A stretch of DNA of 40,672 nucleotides from Treponema sp. (GTDB lineage: Bacteria > Spirochaetota > Spirochaetia > Treponematales > Treponemataceae), in the NCBI GenBank assembly GCA_022510845.1, contig JAFLSR010000017.1, positions 1-40,672 of the forward strand, given 5' to 3'. The translations under genes were made by a program, and so were the position numbers. The notes under the pieces are model-generated. The model searched no databases and was not told the origin of the DNA. It saw only the letters and a program-made list of their open reading frames with translations. Positions 8,393 to 16,060 of the stretch are shown here, one piece after another (position 1 is the stretch's first letter; each line of letters begins with the position of its first letter).

Positions 8393-9079
8393 TCACTTCC
8401 CCGCAAGCTGCCAGCTCTCGTCAAGGCGGCGGATGAGGTCGTCCGTGCAAATCCCGCCATCCAGCACGACTGTGTACCAAGTGCGCTTGTTCATGTGCCA
8501 GCCGGGGAGGAAGTGCTGCCCGTCCAATGTAGATGGAAGTTCATCTGGGGAGATGCGCAGGTCGATGATTTCCACGCGGTCACTCCCCACAAGCCCGAGT
8601 TTTTCCCGCGCGACGATGGCAAAGACGGCGAACCACTTGCGGCTGTCCGCGCGGCGGAGCACCGCGTTCTCGCTCAGATTTTTCCAGAGGAACTCGGGGC
8701 GGCTTCCGTAGCGCGAAGCCGCATAGTCAATCACCGCGTGCGCCTGCTCCGAGCGGAACACGTCGGGAACGAAGCACCGTTCTGCCACGGAGGAAAGCAC
8801 GCGCTCCGCTTCTTCACGCGCCGTGCCCACGAACGTGCCGCTTGCCCCCGCCACTTTATAAAGCGTGTATTCCGAGCCGGAGTCCTTGTCGAGCATCCGT
8901 GAGGAAACGATTCCTTCCGCCGAGACGAATACTTCAAGAACTAACTGCCCGCCAGCCACCGACTGCTGCAAGCAGAACCCGCCGTCCGTTTCCGAAAAGC
9001 CGTAATCACGCAGTGCGTCAAAATCTGCCCGCCGCCGTGCGAAAAACCGCTCCTCAAATGTCATGGCGCCGTCTTCCAT
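8393..9079 (-). CDS. MmcQ/YjbR-family protein
   Basis: 228 residues. The C-terminal half has the MmcQ/YjbR pattern: PEFLWKN, RRADSRKWFAVF, KLGLVGSDRVEIIDLR, FLPGWHMNKRTWYTVVLDG and a final helix. This CyaY-like fold is often called DNA-binding, but its function is poorly defined. The N-terminal 100 residues form a second small alpha/beta unit (EVFVSAEG, SEYTLYKVAG). The start is the ATG at 9079 and not the in-frame GTG at 9088, because GGAGGT lies seven bases before the ATG and overlaps the GTG. It is convergent with the glycosyltransferase, with only 26 bases between stops. Confidence 0.8.
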   Translation of the reverse strand: MEDGAMTFEERFFARRRADFDALRDYGFSETDGGFCLQQSVAGGQLVLEVFVSAEGIVSSRMLDKDSGSEYTLYKVAGASGTFVGTAREEAERVLSSVAERCFVPDVFRSEQAHAVIDYAASRYGSRPEFLWKNLSENAVLRRADSRKWFAVFAIVAREKLGLVGSDRVEIIDLRISPDELPSTLDGQHFLPGWHMNKRTWYTVVLDGGICTDDLIRRLDESWQLAGK

Positions 9080-9296
9080 AACACGCACCTCCGTTCCGCT
9101 CCCGCGCAGACCATTCTTGCATTTTAGATTCTATTGTCAAGACTCTGCCAAGGGGAATCATTACACTATACAATATTCTTGCACTTTGCGCAATGGACTG
9201 CGATGTTTCGCAAATCTCATCATTCGCCATCTCAAAGTCTCTGTAATTTGTTATAAAGTCAGAGATTAAAGTACAGTAATTTAGTATAAAAATCTG

Positions 9297-9325
9297 TTGA
9301 CTTCCCATTTATTCCCTAATATAAT
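9297..9325 (+). promoter_or_regulatory. Sigma-70-type promoter for the small lipoprotein gene
   Basis: TTGACT (9297-9302), a 17-base spacer and TATAAT (9320-9325), with a leader of about 45 bases before the GTG at 9378. The rest of the 298-base gap from 9080 holds no gene I can support. Confidence 0.75.
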
Positions 9326-9377
9326 AATCAATGTTATTAATTAAAAAACACAGAACATTTACTTTGGAGTAAATAAA

Positions 9378-9755
9378 GTGAAGAAAATCATAATCTTGTT
9401 GCTCTCTCTTTTTCTTTTTTCAGGATGCCCAAGCACTGGTTTCCTTATGTCAAAAGCAAAAGTAACTATGTTCACCGATTCTTATGCACCTAAAGACGAG
9501 AATTATCCTATTGAAGTTTTTGCTACAGCAGAACCATCGAAACCATATATTGAGATTGCACAAATAACGTGTAATGACACAAACGAAGACTGGTGTTTAA
9601 AACAGATAAAAATAAAATCTAGAGAAATCGGAGCAGACGGAATTATTCTCCTTGGAAAATCATCAGAGGGCGGAATTGGAGTTCCAATTGGAAATATGTA
9701 TTATATATCGAACGAAAAATACGGAATGAAAGCCATCGCTTTTAAATACAAATAA
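9378..9755 (+). CDS. Small predicted lipoprotein
   Basis: 125 residues starting at a GTG, with GGAG eight bases upstream. A lysine-containing N-terminus and hydrophobic core lead to the lipobox LFSGC, so Cys18 should be lipidated and the protein anchored in an envelope membrane. The mature part contains YIEIAQITCN, four-residue spaced Cys and REIGADGIILLG. This recalls the fold of small envelope lipoproteins that bind or sense at the surface, but no family can be named. The gene is AT-rich, stands alone behind its own strong promoter and is convergent with the next gene. Confidence 0.8.
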   Translation: MKKIIILLLSLFLFSGCPSTGFLMSKAKVTMFTDSYAPKDENYPIEVFATAEPSKPYIEIAQITCNDTNEDWCLKQIKIKSREIGADGIILLGKSSEGGIGVPIGNMYYISNEKYGMKAIAFKYK

Positions 9756-9818
9756 GCAATAAATATAACATCGCAAGGCAAGGAACTTGCCTCATCTCAC
9801 TTCATCCCCATCCACAAT

Positions 9819-9849
9819 AAAAAAACATACCCATACCGGGTATGGGTAT
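9819..9849 (-). terminator. Rho-independent terminator of the deacetylase-like gene
   Basis: Arms ATACCCATA (9827-9835) and TATGGGTAT (9841-9849), extended by one C-G pair around a three-base loop. On the minus strand the stem is followed by seven T (A run at 9819-9825). It lies between convergent genes. A second small hairpin, GGCAAG-gaa-CTTGCC (9777-9791), sits just after the lipoprotein stop. Confidence 0.75.
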
Positions 9850-9880
9850 CCGCTCAAAGGATAACACAAATTTCCAAAAC

Positions 9881-12013
9881 TCACTCAACACTTCCCAAAT
9901 CACTTATGGCCGTGATTTCCGCGCCGGATGCCAGCAGTTCGTTTATGAGCAAATGAAATTTTTCGTATAGGCTTGTTCGGGAAAATCGCCGCTCGCTGCC
10001 AGTGCCTATCGGAATGACGAAGGGGTTGTTTGTGTCGATATATGTGTAACCTGCGGCGCGGCCTTCTTCGCGGATTTTTTTATCGGACTTGTTCCAAGGT
10101 GCGTGCCAATAAAGAGAAAGTTCCTTGCCAGTGCACGCGAGAAATTCGTCCTCAAGCCGCGCAAGACCTCTTGCTATGAAAGTTTTATCGTTGTAAACAA
10201 CCTTGTCCATGAGGTTGATGTTGTAGAAAAAAATTGCCGCGCATTCATGCCCGCTCTGTGAAATCCTTTTTGTTTCGCGCGGATAGCGTCTGATGAATTC
10301 GCCGTTAAAGAAAAATGTACATTTCAAATTGAACTCATTGCACAATGTAAGAATTGAATCCATGCCATCGCAATTTTCATCCGCATCAAAAACAATCGCC
10401 ACTTTTTTTCCGAAAGAATTTTGCTCAGCCATTTCTTCAACTAATGCGCCCGTTGTGATTTTTCCTGCAAGCGTGCGCACATAAATCGCGTTCTCATAAA
10501 AACCATTTTTTGACGCGCCGCAAAAAATTCGATAATTCTGATTTTGGAGTACCACGCGCTTTTCCGCCTGATTCGCTTTAGACCAAGCCCCACCCCTTTC
10601 TGAAAAATACGCGCCTTTTTTTCCATCGTGCAAAATTATTTTGTCGCCGTTCCACCATGCTTCATCCGCACTTGAGGCGAACAGTTCTTTCACAGAAAAA
10701 TCTTCGAGTGAAATTTTTTTCACCGAACGGCTTCCGCCCACACAAAGATTTTTTTCATCGCACCATGCGAGCGAAAATGATTTTTCACCTTTGAGTTGAC
10801 AAAGTGGTTTCCAAGAAGAAACTTTGTACACAAAAACATTTTCCCCTGCCATAAGCGCGATGCAGGTATTGTTCGAGTTTCGCGCAAAAAAAGAATGAGT
10901 GTCATTCGCAAAAATTTGGCGCACCATTTTTCCAGAAGAATCTACTGTATAAAGCGCGCAACTTTCTACGCCGCTTCCCGAAGCGACAAGTTTCGCACAA
11001 AGCGCGACTTGTCCTTCCGCCGTCCAAAATGCATCGAAATCCAAGGCAGTCATTTCTTGTTCGAAAAAAAATGCAGAATAGACGGGCTTCAAAAAAATCT
11101 CTCCGTCCGGTCCAGAATTTTTTTTGTACAAAGAAATCATCTCGCAATCGTGCACCACAAGAAATTCGCTTGCGCTTTTGTTCACAAAGAAAACATCGAA
11201 TTTCGCGTCAAACTTTTGCGGCAAACGTCCCAATATTTTTCCGAGCGGAAGAAATTGTGAATAAAGTCCGAATGAAAAAATTTCATTTTTGCCCACTTGA
11301 AAAATCATGTCGGAAGAAATGTACGTGATAAAATTGTTGTCGTTCCATTTGGCGCAATTTATTGCACCTGCGCAGATTTTTCGGAATTCTTCGCGAATCA
11401 AAATTTCTTTAAAAAGTTTTTCGGCATTGCAAAGATAAAGCGAGTCGTTTTTTTCGTAGATGAAATTTTCTCCGTCGGGAGACCATTTTACAGGAACGGC
11501 GGAATAACTTAAATCACATTCTTCCACAAGGACGATTTTTTTTCCTGTAGCCGCCTCGACAGCGACAAGACGGGCTTTGAACAACGCTATTTTTTCGAAT
11601 GTGCAATACCATTTTCCAGTACTGCTGAATGCGGCAGGGAGAGGCGATGCCTGTATTTCATTGAAAGATTGGACGCGCTCCGTCCATTGCAAAGATTCCG
11701 AAGAAAAGTCATACACCGCCTGTCCGAATCGATTTGTGATTTGCAGTTTGCGTCCAAAATCCAAAGCCTGCATTTGTTCGGGGAAGCAAGTGATTGCGCG
11801 GGGAAAGAATTCAGCCTTGCCGTTTTTTATTTTCGTCTGAAAGATAGTGGAAAATTCATTTGCGTTGGAAAAATTTTGTTTTAAAGCAAAAAGCGTTTCG
11901 TCGCGCTCATTCAAATTGAGCGAAGAAAAAACGACTTTTGGAAAACCGTTCGCAGCGAAAAAAAATGAAATCGCCGCAAGGAAAATTTTTCGACGCAAAC
12001 GAAAAAAAATCAT
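9881..12013 (-). CDS. Secreted protein with beta-propeller-like region and degenerate polysaccharide-deacetylase domain
   Basis: 710 residues with an N-terminal signal or anchor helix (9-22). Residues about 30-500 are rich in short beta strands with VKWSPDGENFIY (175-186) and similar Trp/Asp segments, resembling a WD40/TolB-type propeller. The C-terminal 170 residues form a NodB-like domain: VFDADENCDG (541-550, metal-binding Asp pair), CTFFFNGEFI (565-574) and YWHAPW (635-640, like the RxPY/W motif). The usual second motif HTxxH is missing: SGHECAAIFF (587-596) stands there. Metal binding and catalysis are therefore doubtful, and a glycan-binding role is possible. It overlaps the zinc-ribbon gene by four bases and follows a cell-wall peptidase gene, so a peptidoglycan or envelope role is likely. 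Confidence 0.65.
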   Translation of the reverse strand: MIFFRLRRKIFLAAISFFFAANGFPKVVFSSLNLNERDETLFALKQNFSNANEFSTIFQTKIKNGKAEFFPRAITCFPEQMQALDFGRKLQITNRFGQAVYDFSSESLQWTERVQSFNEIQASPLPAAFSSTGKWYCTFEKIALFKARLVAVEAATGKKIVLVEECDLSYSAVPVKWSPDGENFIYEKNDSLYLCNAEKLFKEILIREEFRKICAGAINCAKWNDNNFITYISSDMIFQVGKNEIFSFGLYSQFLPLGKILGRLPQKFDAKFDVFFVNKSASEFLVVHDCEMISLYKKNSGPDGEIFLKPVYSAFFFEQEMTALDFDAFWTAEGQVALCAKLVASGSGVESCALYTVDSSGKMVRQIFANDTHSFFARNSNNTCIALMAGENVFVYKVSSWKPLCQLKGEKSFSLAWCDEKNLCVGGSRSVKKISLEDFSVKELFASSADEAWWNGDKIILHDGKKGAYFSERGGAWSKANQAEKRVVLQNQNYRIFCGASKNGFYENAIYVRTLAGKITTGALVEEMAEQNSFGKKVAIVFDADENCDGMDSILTLCNEFNLKCTFFFNGEFIRRYPRETKRISQSGHECAAIFFYNINLMDKVVYNDKTFIARGLARLEDEFLACTGKELSLYWHAPWNKSDKKIREEGRAAGYTYIDTNNPFVIPIGTGSERRFSRTSLYEKFHLLINELLASGAEITAISDLGSVE

Positions 12014-12273
12014 CTATGCATCTCCGCACTCAAAATCAGGATTTTCAACTCCTTTTCCAAAGTGTCCAATTTTTTTTCCATTTCGTCAAGCACCGCAGTG
12101 CGTTTTTCGATTCGTTCTTCGACATTCATTTCTTGAATTGAATCCGCAACTTCATTGCTGCTTTCATCACAAGCGCGAGAATGTCCGCACCACGGACAAA
12201 AGACGTAGTTTTTTTCAACAGTACGTCCGCATCCGCCACAAACACAGATTGTAGTCATTTTTGGAAATTCCAT
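12010..12273 (-). CDS. Small zinc-ribbon protein with C-terminal coiled coil
   Basis: 87 residues. Two CxxC-type knuckles, CGGC (13-16) and CPWC (27-30), form a probable zinc ribbon, followed by an acidic helix with heptad spacing (VEERIEKRTAVLDEMEKKL) that should form a coiled coil. No signal peptide. The start may be the ATG at 12273 or the one at 12258; neither has a strong ribosome site. The stop overlaps the start of the next gene in ATGA, so the two are coupled. It looks like an adaptor or assembly protein, but no specific role is known. Confidence 0.7.
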   Translation of the reverse strand: MEFPKMTTICVCGGCGRTVEKNYVFCPWCGHSRACDESSNEVADSIQEMNVEERIEKRTAVLDEMEKKLDTLEKELKILILSAEMHR

Positions 12274-12285
12274 TTTCTACCCCAA

Positions 12286-12432
12286 AAAAAGTTGGGAACA
12301 AAATTTCAATTTTGCGACCAACTTTTTGCGTGCGCGGAGCACTTTTGCGACGCGCACAATAATATCGCAAGTTCAAGCGAAGCGCGAACTTGTCAATCAA
12401 AAACATCGCGTCATTTTGCGATGCTTTTGATT
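12286..12432 (-). repeat. Modular hairpin array, copy A
   Basis: Four consecutive hairpins. H1 has arms AAAAAGTTGG (12286-12295) and CCAACTTTTT (12318-12327). H2 is GTGCGCG (12330-12336) with CGCGCAC (12351-12357). A linker with AATAATATCGCAAG follows, then H3 CAAGTTC (12368-12374) with GAACTTG (12386-12392). H4 has 15-base arms with one mismatch (12395-12409 and 12418-12432). It lies between the M23 peptidase and zinc-ribbon genes. This is the most divergent copy and its orientation is uncertain. Confidence 0.6.
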
Positions 12433-12452
12433 ATTCCATCAGTTCCCCTTAT

Positions 12453-13610
12453 TCATTTTCCCAAGAGCGTTTCTGGGTCAACTACCTTGCCGTTTTTGTA
12501 AACCGTAAAATGCAAGTGTGGTCCAGTAGAATATCCTGTGGAACCGACAAGTCCGATTTTTTGGTTTTGCGAAACCTGTTCGCCCGCAACGCTGATTCGC
12601 TTTGACATGTGTCCATACAAGGTCTGATAGCCGTTTCCGTGGTCGATGATGATGTACTCGCCATAAATGCGCGAAACACCGGAAGCCAAAACTTTTCCGC
12701 CCATCGTAGCGTAAATCGGAGTGCCTGTCGGACACGCCATGTCCATTCCAGGATGGTACTGCTTTACGCCCGTAAAAGGATCGGCACGCCATCCACATTT
12801 TGAAGTGAGCCGCCATTTTGATTTGAGCGGCGTGGCCCAAGTTTCGCCCATCGCCTTGCGAAGCGCATCCCGACTAAGTTTCGCTCCGGGAATGAAAAGT
12901 TTTTGTCCTGCCACAAGCTCCGTGGAATCCAAATCGTTCGCGTCAAGCAAATCTTCCCAAGCCACGGAATATTTTGCAGAAATGCTCGTAAGCGAATCGC
13001 CCTGCGTAACAATATGAACCAAGCCATCGCACGAAGGAATGACGAGTTTTTGCCCCGCGAAAATTTGGCGCACGTTGTCGATTTCGTTCACGGCGATTAT
13101 CGTCGAAATATTTTTCAGCCCGAACCTGCTCGTGATGCCGCCAATCGTCTCGCCTGATTTCACCGTGTAATTCGTATATGTAACTTTGTCCTGAAAAAGC
13201 GAAAGAGAAATTTCGGAACTACCAACATTTCCGTCCAAGTCCACTTCGTCGCCAGTGGAAAGAGCAAAGTTCGACATCGCCTCCTGCAAAAAAGCCATCT
13301 CGTCAATTTTTTCATTTTTCAAAACAAGCGGATTCGTCTTGGTCTGCATCATCGAAAAGGCTTTGTTCACGGCATGGGGAACCATCGCGATTATAACAAA
13401 CAGCGGCACAGTCCAAAAATATTTTCCAAGCTTTTTAAAAATCAAAAGCGGATGAATTTTTGGCAACGAAATCATCTTTGCCGCGCTGCCGAATTCATAC
13501 GAGTGTGTCCGATTTTTTGCATTTTGAAATTTCGGAAGAATCACTTTTGAAAAAAAACTTCTTCTGATTTTTTTCGCGCGCGACGCGCCGACATAGCTAA
13601 TAATTTCCAT
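12453..13610 (-). CDS. LysM and M23 family cell-wall endopeptidase
   Basis: 385 residues. A basic cytoplasmic N-terminus and one membrane helix (64-80) anchor it in the inner membrane. Two LysM modules follow at about 147-192 and 197-242 (YTVKSGETIGGI and VTQGDSLTSI begin them), which bind peptidoglycan. The C-terminal lysostaphin-like M23 domain (about 284-380) has the zinc ligands H286 and D290 (HPGMD) and the HLH motif at 365-367, so it should be active. Role: cutting cross-links during wall growth or division, or, if it acts like NlpD or EnvC, activating amidases. No clear ribosome site precedes the ATG. It is divergent from lepB with a 45-base gap. Confidence 0.88.
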   Translation of the reverse strand: MEIISYVGASRAKKIRRSFFSKVILPKFQNAKNRTHSYEFGSAAKMISLPKIHPLLIFKKLGKYFWTVPLFVIIAMVPHAVNKAFSMMQTKTNPLVLKNEKIDEMAFLQEAMSNFALSTGDEVDLDGNVGSSEISLSLFQDKVTYTNYTVKSGETIGGITSRFGLKNISTIIAVNEIDNVRQIFAGQKLVIPSCDGLVHIVTQGDSLTSISAKYSVAWEDLLDANDLDSTELVAGQKLFIPGAKLSRDALRKAMGETWATPLKSKWRLTSKCGWRADPFTGVKQYHPGMDMACPTGTPIYATMGGKVLASGVSRIYGEYIIIDHGNGYQTLYGHMSKRISVAGEQVSQNQKIGLVGSTGYSTGPHLHFTVYKNGKVVDPETLLGK

Positions 13611-13620
13611 ATTAAAACTA

Positions 13621-13649
13621 TCGACAAAATTTTATCCCCATATTAGAAT
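13621..13649 (+). promoter_or_regulatory. Promoter predicting a leaderless lepB transcript
   Basis: TCGACA (13621-13626), a 17-base spacer and TAGAAT (13644-13649). The lepB ATG begins seven bases after the last -10 base, where transcription would start, and no Shine-Dalgarno sequence is present. Confidence 0.6.
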
Positions 13650-13655
13650 AAAATC

Positions 13656-14177
13656 ATGCGCGAAGAAATAATAAAAAAGAAAAAATCGTCAAATTATTTT
13701 CGATGCGCCGCGCTCGGAATTTTACTCGCCGCAATCCTTAAAATTTTTGCGTTCGATTTTTTTCGCGTAAAAGGACTTTCAATGTCGCCGAAAATACAAG
13801 ACGACCAAATCATTTTTGTGAACAAACTTGCGTATGGACTTGTGAATCCGTTCACTGCCGAAATTTTTTTGCGATGGAAAAATCCGCAAGAAGACGACAT
13901 CATTTTGTATCTTTATGAAAATTCTTGGGTGATAAAAAGATGCGTAGCAATTGAAGGCGCACCACTAGAATATTTTGAAGATTCGGAGTATAATTTAATA
14001 GTGGGAGACAAAAAAATTTCATTGAGTTCGATTCAATTTCACAAAATGCGTTTGAGCGAAAAAATTCCTTCGGGCTATGTTTTGGCGATTGGCGATAATT
14101 ACGCGCTTTCGTATGATTCGCGCAACTACGGTTTTGTTCCGGCAAAAAACGTCGTCGGAAAAGTGATGATAAAATGA
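13656..14177 (+). CDS. lepB: Signal peptidase I
   Basis: 173 residues, a short single-anchor form. A membrane helix spans about 16-36, followed by VKGLSMSPKI where Ser42 is the catalytic serine (SMxP box). Lys94 in WVIKRCVAIEG is the general base, and the C-terminal box is IGDNYALSYDSRNYGFV. The enzyme cleaves signal peptides of exported proteins on the periplasmic face. It opens an operon: its last four bases (ATGA) are the start of the penicillin-binding protein gene. The start codon has no ribosome site and lies almost at the predicted transcription start. Confidence 0.92.
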   Translation: MREEIIKKKKSSNYFRCAALGILLAAILKIFAFDFFRVKGLSMSPKIQDDQIIFVNKLAYGLVNPFTAEIFLRWKNPQEDDIILYLYENSWVIKRCVAIEGAPLEYFEDSEYNLIVGDKKISLSSIQFHKMRLSEKIPSGYVLAIGDNYALSYDSRNYGFVPAKNVVGKVMIK

Positions 14178-16060
14178 ACAATTTTTTTCCAAAATGGCGA
14201 ATCATAACTTTTTCAATCGTCTCGGTTCTGATGGTGGCCGTATTGATTGCGAGATACGCCCATCTTTCGTTCGCGCCGCAGGAAAAAATCATTCCCAGAA
14301 AGCCCGACATCGAACGCGGTTCAATCGTGGATCGCAACGGAAAGCCGCTCGCCGTTGAAACGCATTTTTTCCACATGGGAATAAATCCGCAGAAAATAAA
14401 AAATCCCGAACAATTTGCAAAAGATGTCGGCCCCGCCCTTGGAATGAGCGAAGCGGAAATATTGGAAATCATTCGCGACGCGCTGGAAAATCGCAGGGCG
14501 CGTTTCACCTACCTCAAAAAAAAGATGCCGCTCACAACTTACGAGGAAGTGAAAAAAATCACGGACGAAAGAAAATACAATGTGTTCGTCAGCTTCGACA
14601 AAATCCCGGGGCGCATCTATCCCGAAAACACGCTTGCCTCGCAGTTGGTTGGATTTATGGGCGACGATGGACGCGGACTTGCGGGAATTGAATATTCGAT
14701 GCAGCGAATCCTTTCGCCAGAAGCAAAGATTGGTGAAAACGGAAAAATCGAACAAGGCAAAAACATTTATCTTACAATCGACGCAAACCTTCAATATAAA
14801 CTCACTCAAATTGCGCGCGCCGCCCTGGAAGAAACTCATGGCGCGAACTTGATGTTGCTTGCAGCCTACGCCAAGACTGGCGAAATCTTGTCGTATCTGA
14901 GTTTGCCTGAGGCGAACTTGAACGAGTACACGAGCGCGGGCATCGAAGAAACGATTGACAGGCCGGCAATCACTTTTTACGAGCCAGGTTCGGTGTTCAA
15001 AGTTTTTTCTATCGCAGCCGCCTATGATGCTGGACTTTTTTCACAGAACGAAAGTTTTTTGTGCGACGGCGTATTCGAAAAAGTGATGCCAAGCGGCGAA
15101 CGCCTCAGGTTGAATTGTCTTTCGCATCACGGCTACCTGACCGCGCGTGGCGCACTAGAACAATCGTGCAATGACGTGACAGCGCAAATCACGGACAGAA
15201 TGGAAACCTCGGCGTTTTTGGACAAATTGCGCGCGTTCGGATTTGGGCAAAAAACTGGCGTGCAGTTGCCAAGTGAAAGCCCGGGACTTTTTCACGACCA
15301 GAGGAGCACGCGATGGTCGGGCCGTTCAAAAATGACGATTTCCATCGGACAGGAAATCGGAGTAACCGCGCTGCAAATCATCGAAGCGGCCACTGTCCTT
15401 GCAAATGGCGGGCATCCGCTCAGACTTTCTCTCATTTCGAAAATCACGGACAACGAGGGCAACATCGTATTTCAAAACGAAGTTGAGCGAATGCCGCAAG
15501 TGATTTCTGCGCAAACCGCCAGTTACATTTTGAGTTGTATGCAGACCGGCGCTGAAAAAGGAATCGGATGGCGTGCGAATGTTGGCGACATGACAATCGG
15601 CGTAAAAACAGGAACCGCGCAAATGGTTGACACGGAGCATGGCGGATACAGCCAAACCGATTTTCTTTCGGACGTGCTCGCCTTTTTCCCGGCAGAAGAC
15701 CCAGAAATAATTTTGTACATCGTGATTCAAAAATCGCAAGGAATAAATTTCGCAAGCCGAATCGTCGCGCCTGTAATCAAAGATTCTGCCAACGCAATCA
15801 TCGACCATTTGGGAATGAGCCGTGGCGATGCCGCGTCGCTTGCGCATTCGGGACGAATATCGATTCCCGGAAAAGCGCCCCTCATACTCGGAAAAACCCT
15901 GCCTGATTTTACGGGACTTTCCAAACGCGAACTTCTTCTGCTTTTGAAGCGCAAGGATTTGAATGTGAACATCAGCGGAAGCGGTTGGGTAACGCGCCAA
16001 TCTCCTCCGCCAGGAACTCCGATTACGGAAGGCATGCAAATTGATCTCTATTTGGAATAA
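14174..16060 (+). CDS. Class B penicillin-binding protein (FtsI/PBP2-type) with C-terminal PASTA-like domain
   Basis: 628 residues. One N-terminal membrane helix (10-30), then a dimerisation domain starting at RGSIVDRNGKPLA. The transpeptidase domain has all three active-site motifs: SVFK (273-276), SCN (331-333) and KTGTA (478-482). The last 65 residues (LPDFTGLSKRELLLLLKRK to a final hydrophobic strand) form a PASTA module. The enzyme cross-links peptidoglycan; domain order is that of septal FtsI/SpoVD-like proteins, so a division role is favoured. It is coupled to lepB by ATGA and overlaps the next gene by 20 bases. The gene symbol is left open because FtsI and PBP2 cannot be separated here. 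Confidence 0.88.
   Translation: MNNFFPKWRIITFSIVSVLMVAVLIARYAHLSFAPQEKIIPRKPDIERGSIVDRNGKPLAVETHFFHMGINPQKIKNPEQFAKDVGPALGMSEAEILEIIRDALENRRARFTYLKKKMPLTTYEEVKKITDERKYNVFVSFDKIPGRIYPENTLASQLVGFMGDDGRGLAGIEYSMQRILSPEAKIGENGKIEQGKNIYLTIDANLQYKLTQIARAALEETHGANLMLLAAYAKTGEILSYLSLPEANLNEYTSAGIEETIDRPAITFYEPGSVFKVFSIAAAYDAGLFSQNESFLCDGVFEKVMPSGERLRLNCLSHHGYLTARGALEQSCNDVTAQITDRMETSAFLDKLRAFGFGQKTGVQLPSESPGLFHDQRSTRWSGRSKMTISIGQEIGVTALQIIEAATVLANGGHPLRLSLISKITDNEGNIVFQNEVERMPQVISAQTASYILSCMQTGAEKGIGWRANVGDMTIGVKTGTAQMVDTEHGGYSQTDFLSDVLAFFPAEDPEIILYIVIQKSQGINFASRIVAPVIKDSANAIIDHLGMSRGDAASLAHSGRISIPGKAPLILGKTLPDFTGLSKRELLLLLKRKDLNVNISGSGWVTRQSPPPGTPITEGMQIDLYLE

Noticed and set aside
9054..9308. An 84-codon minus-strand frame overlapping the start of the YjbR-like gene
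   Set aside because: It overlaps a well-supported gene start and the lipoprotein promoter, has no convincing ribosome site, and its translation matches no family I know.
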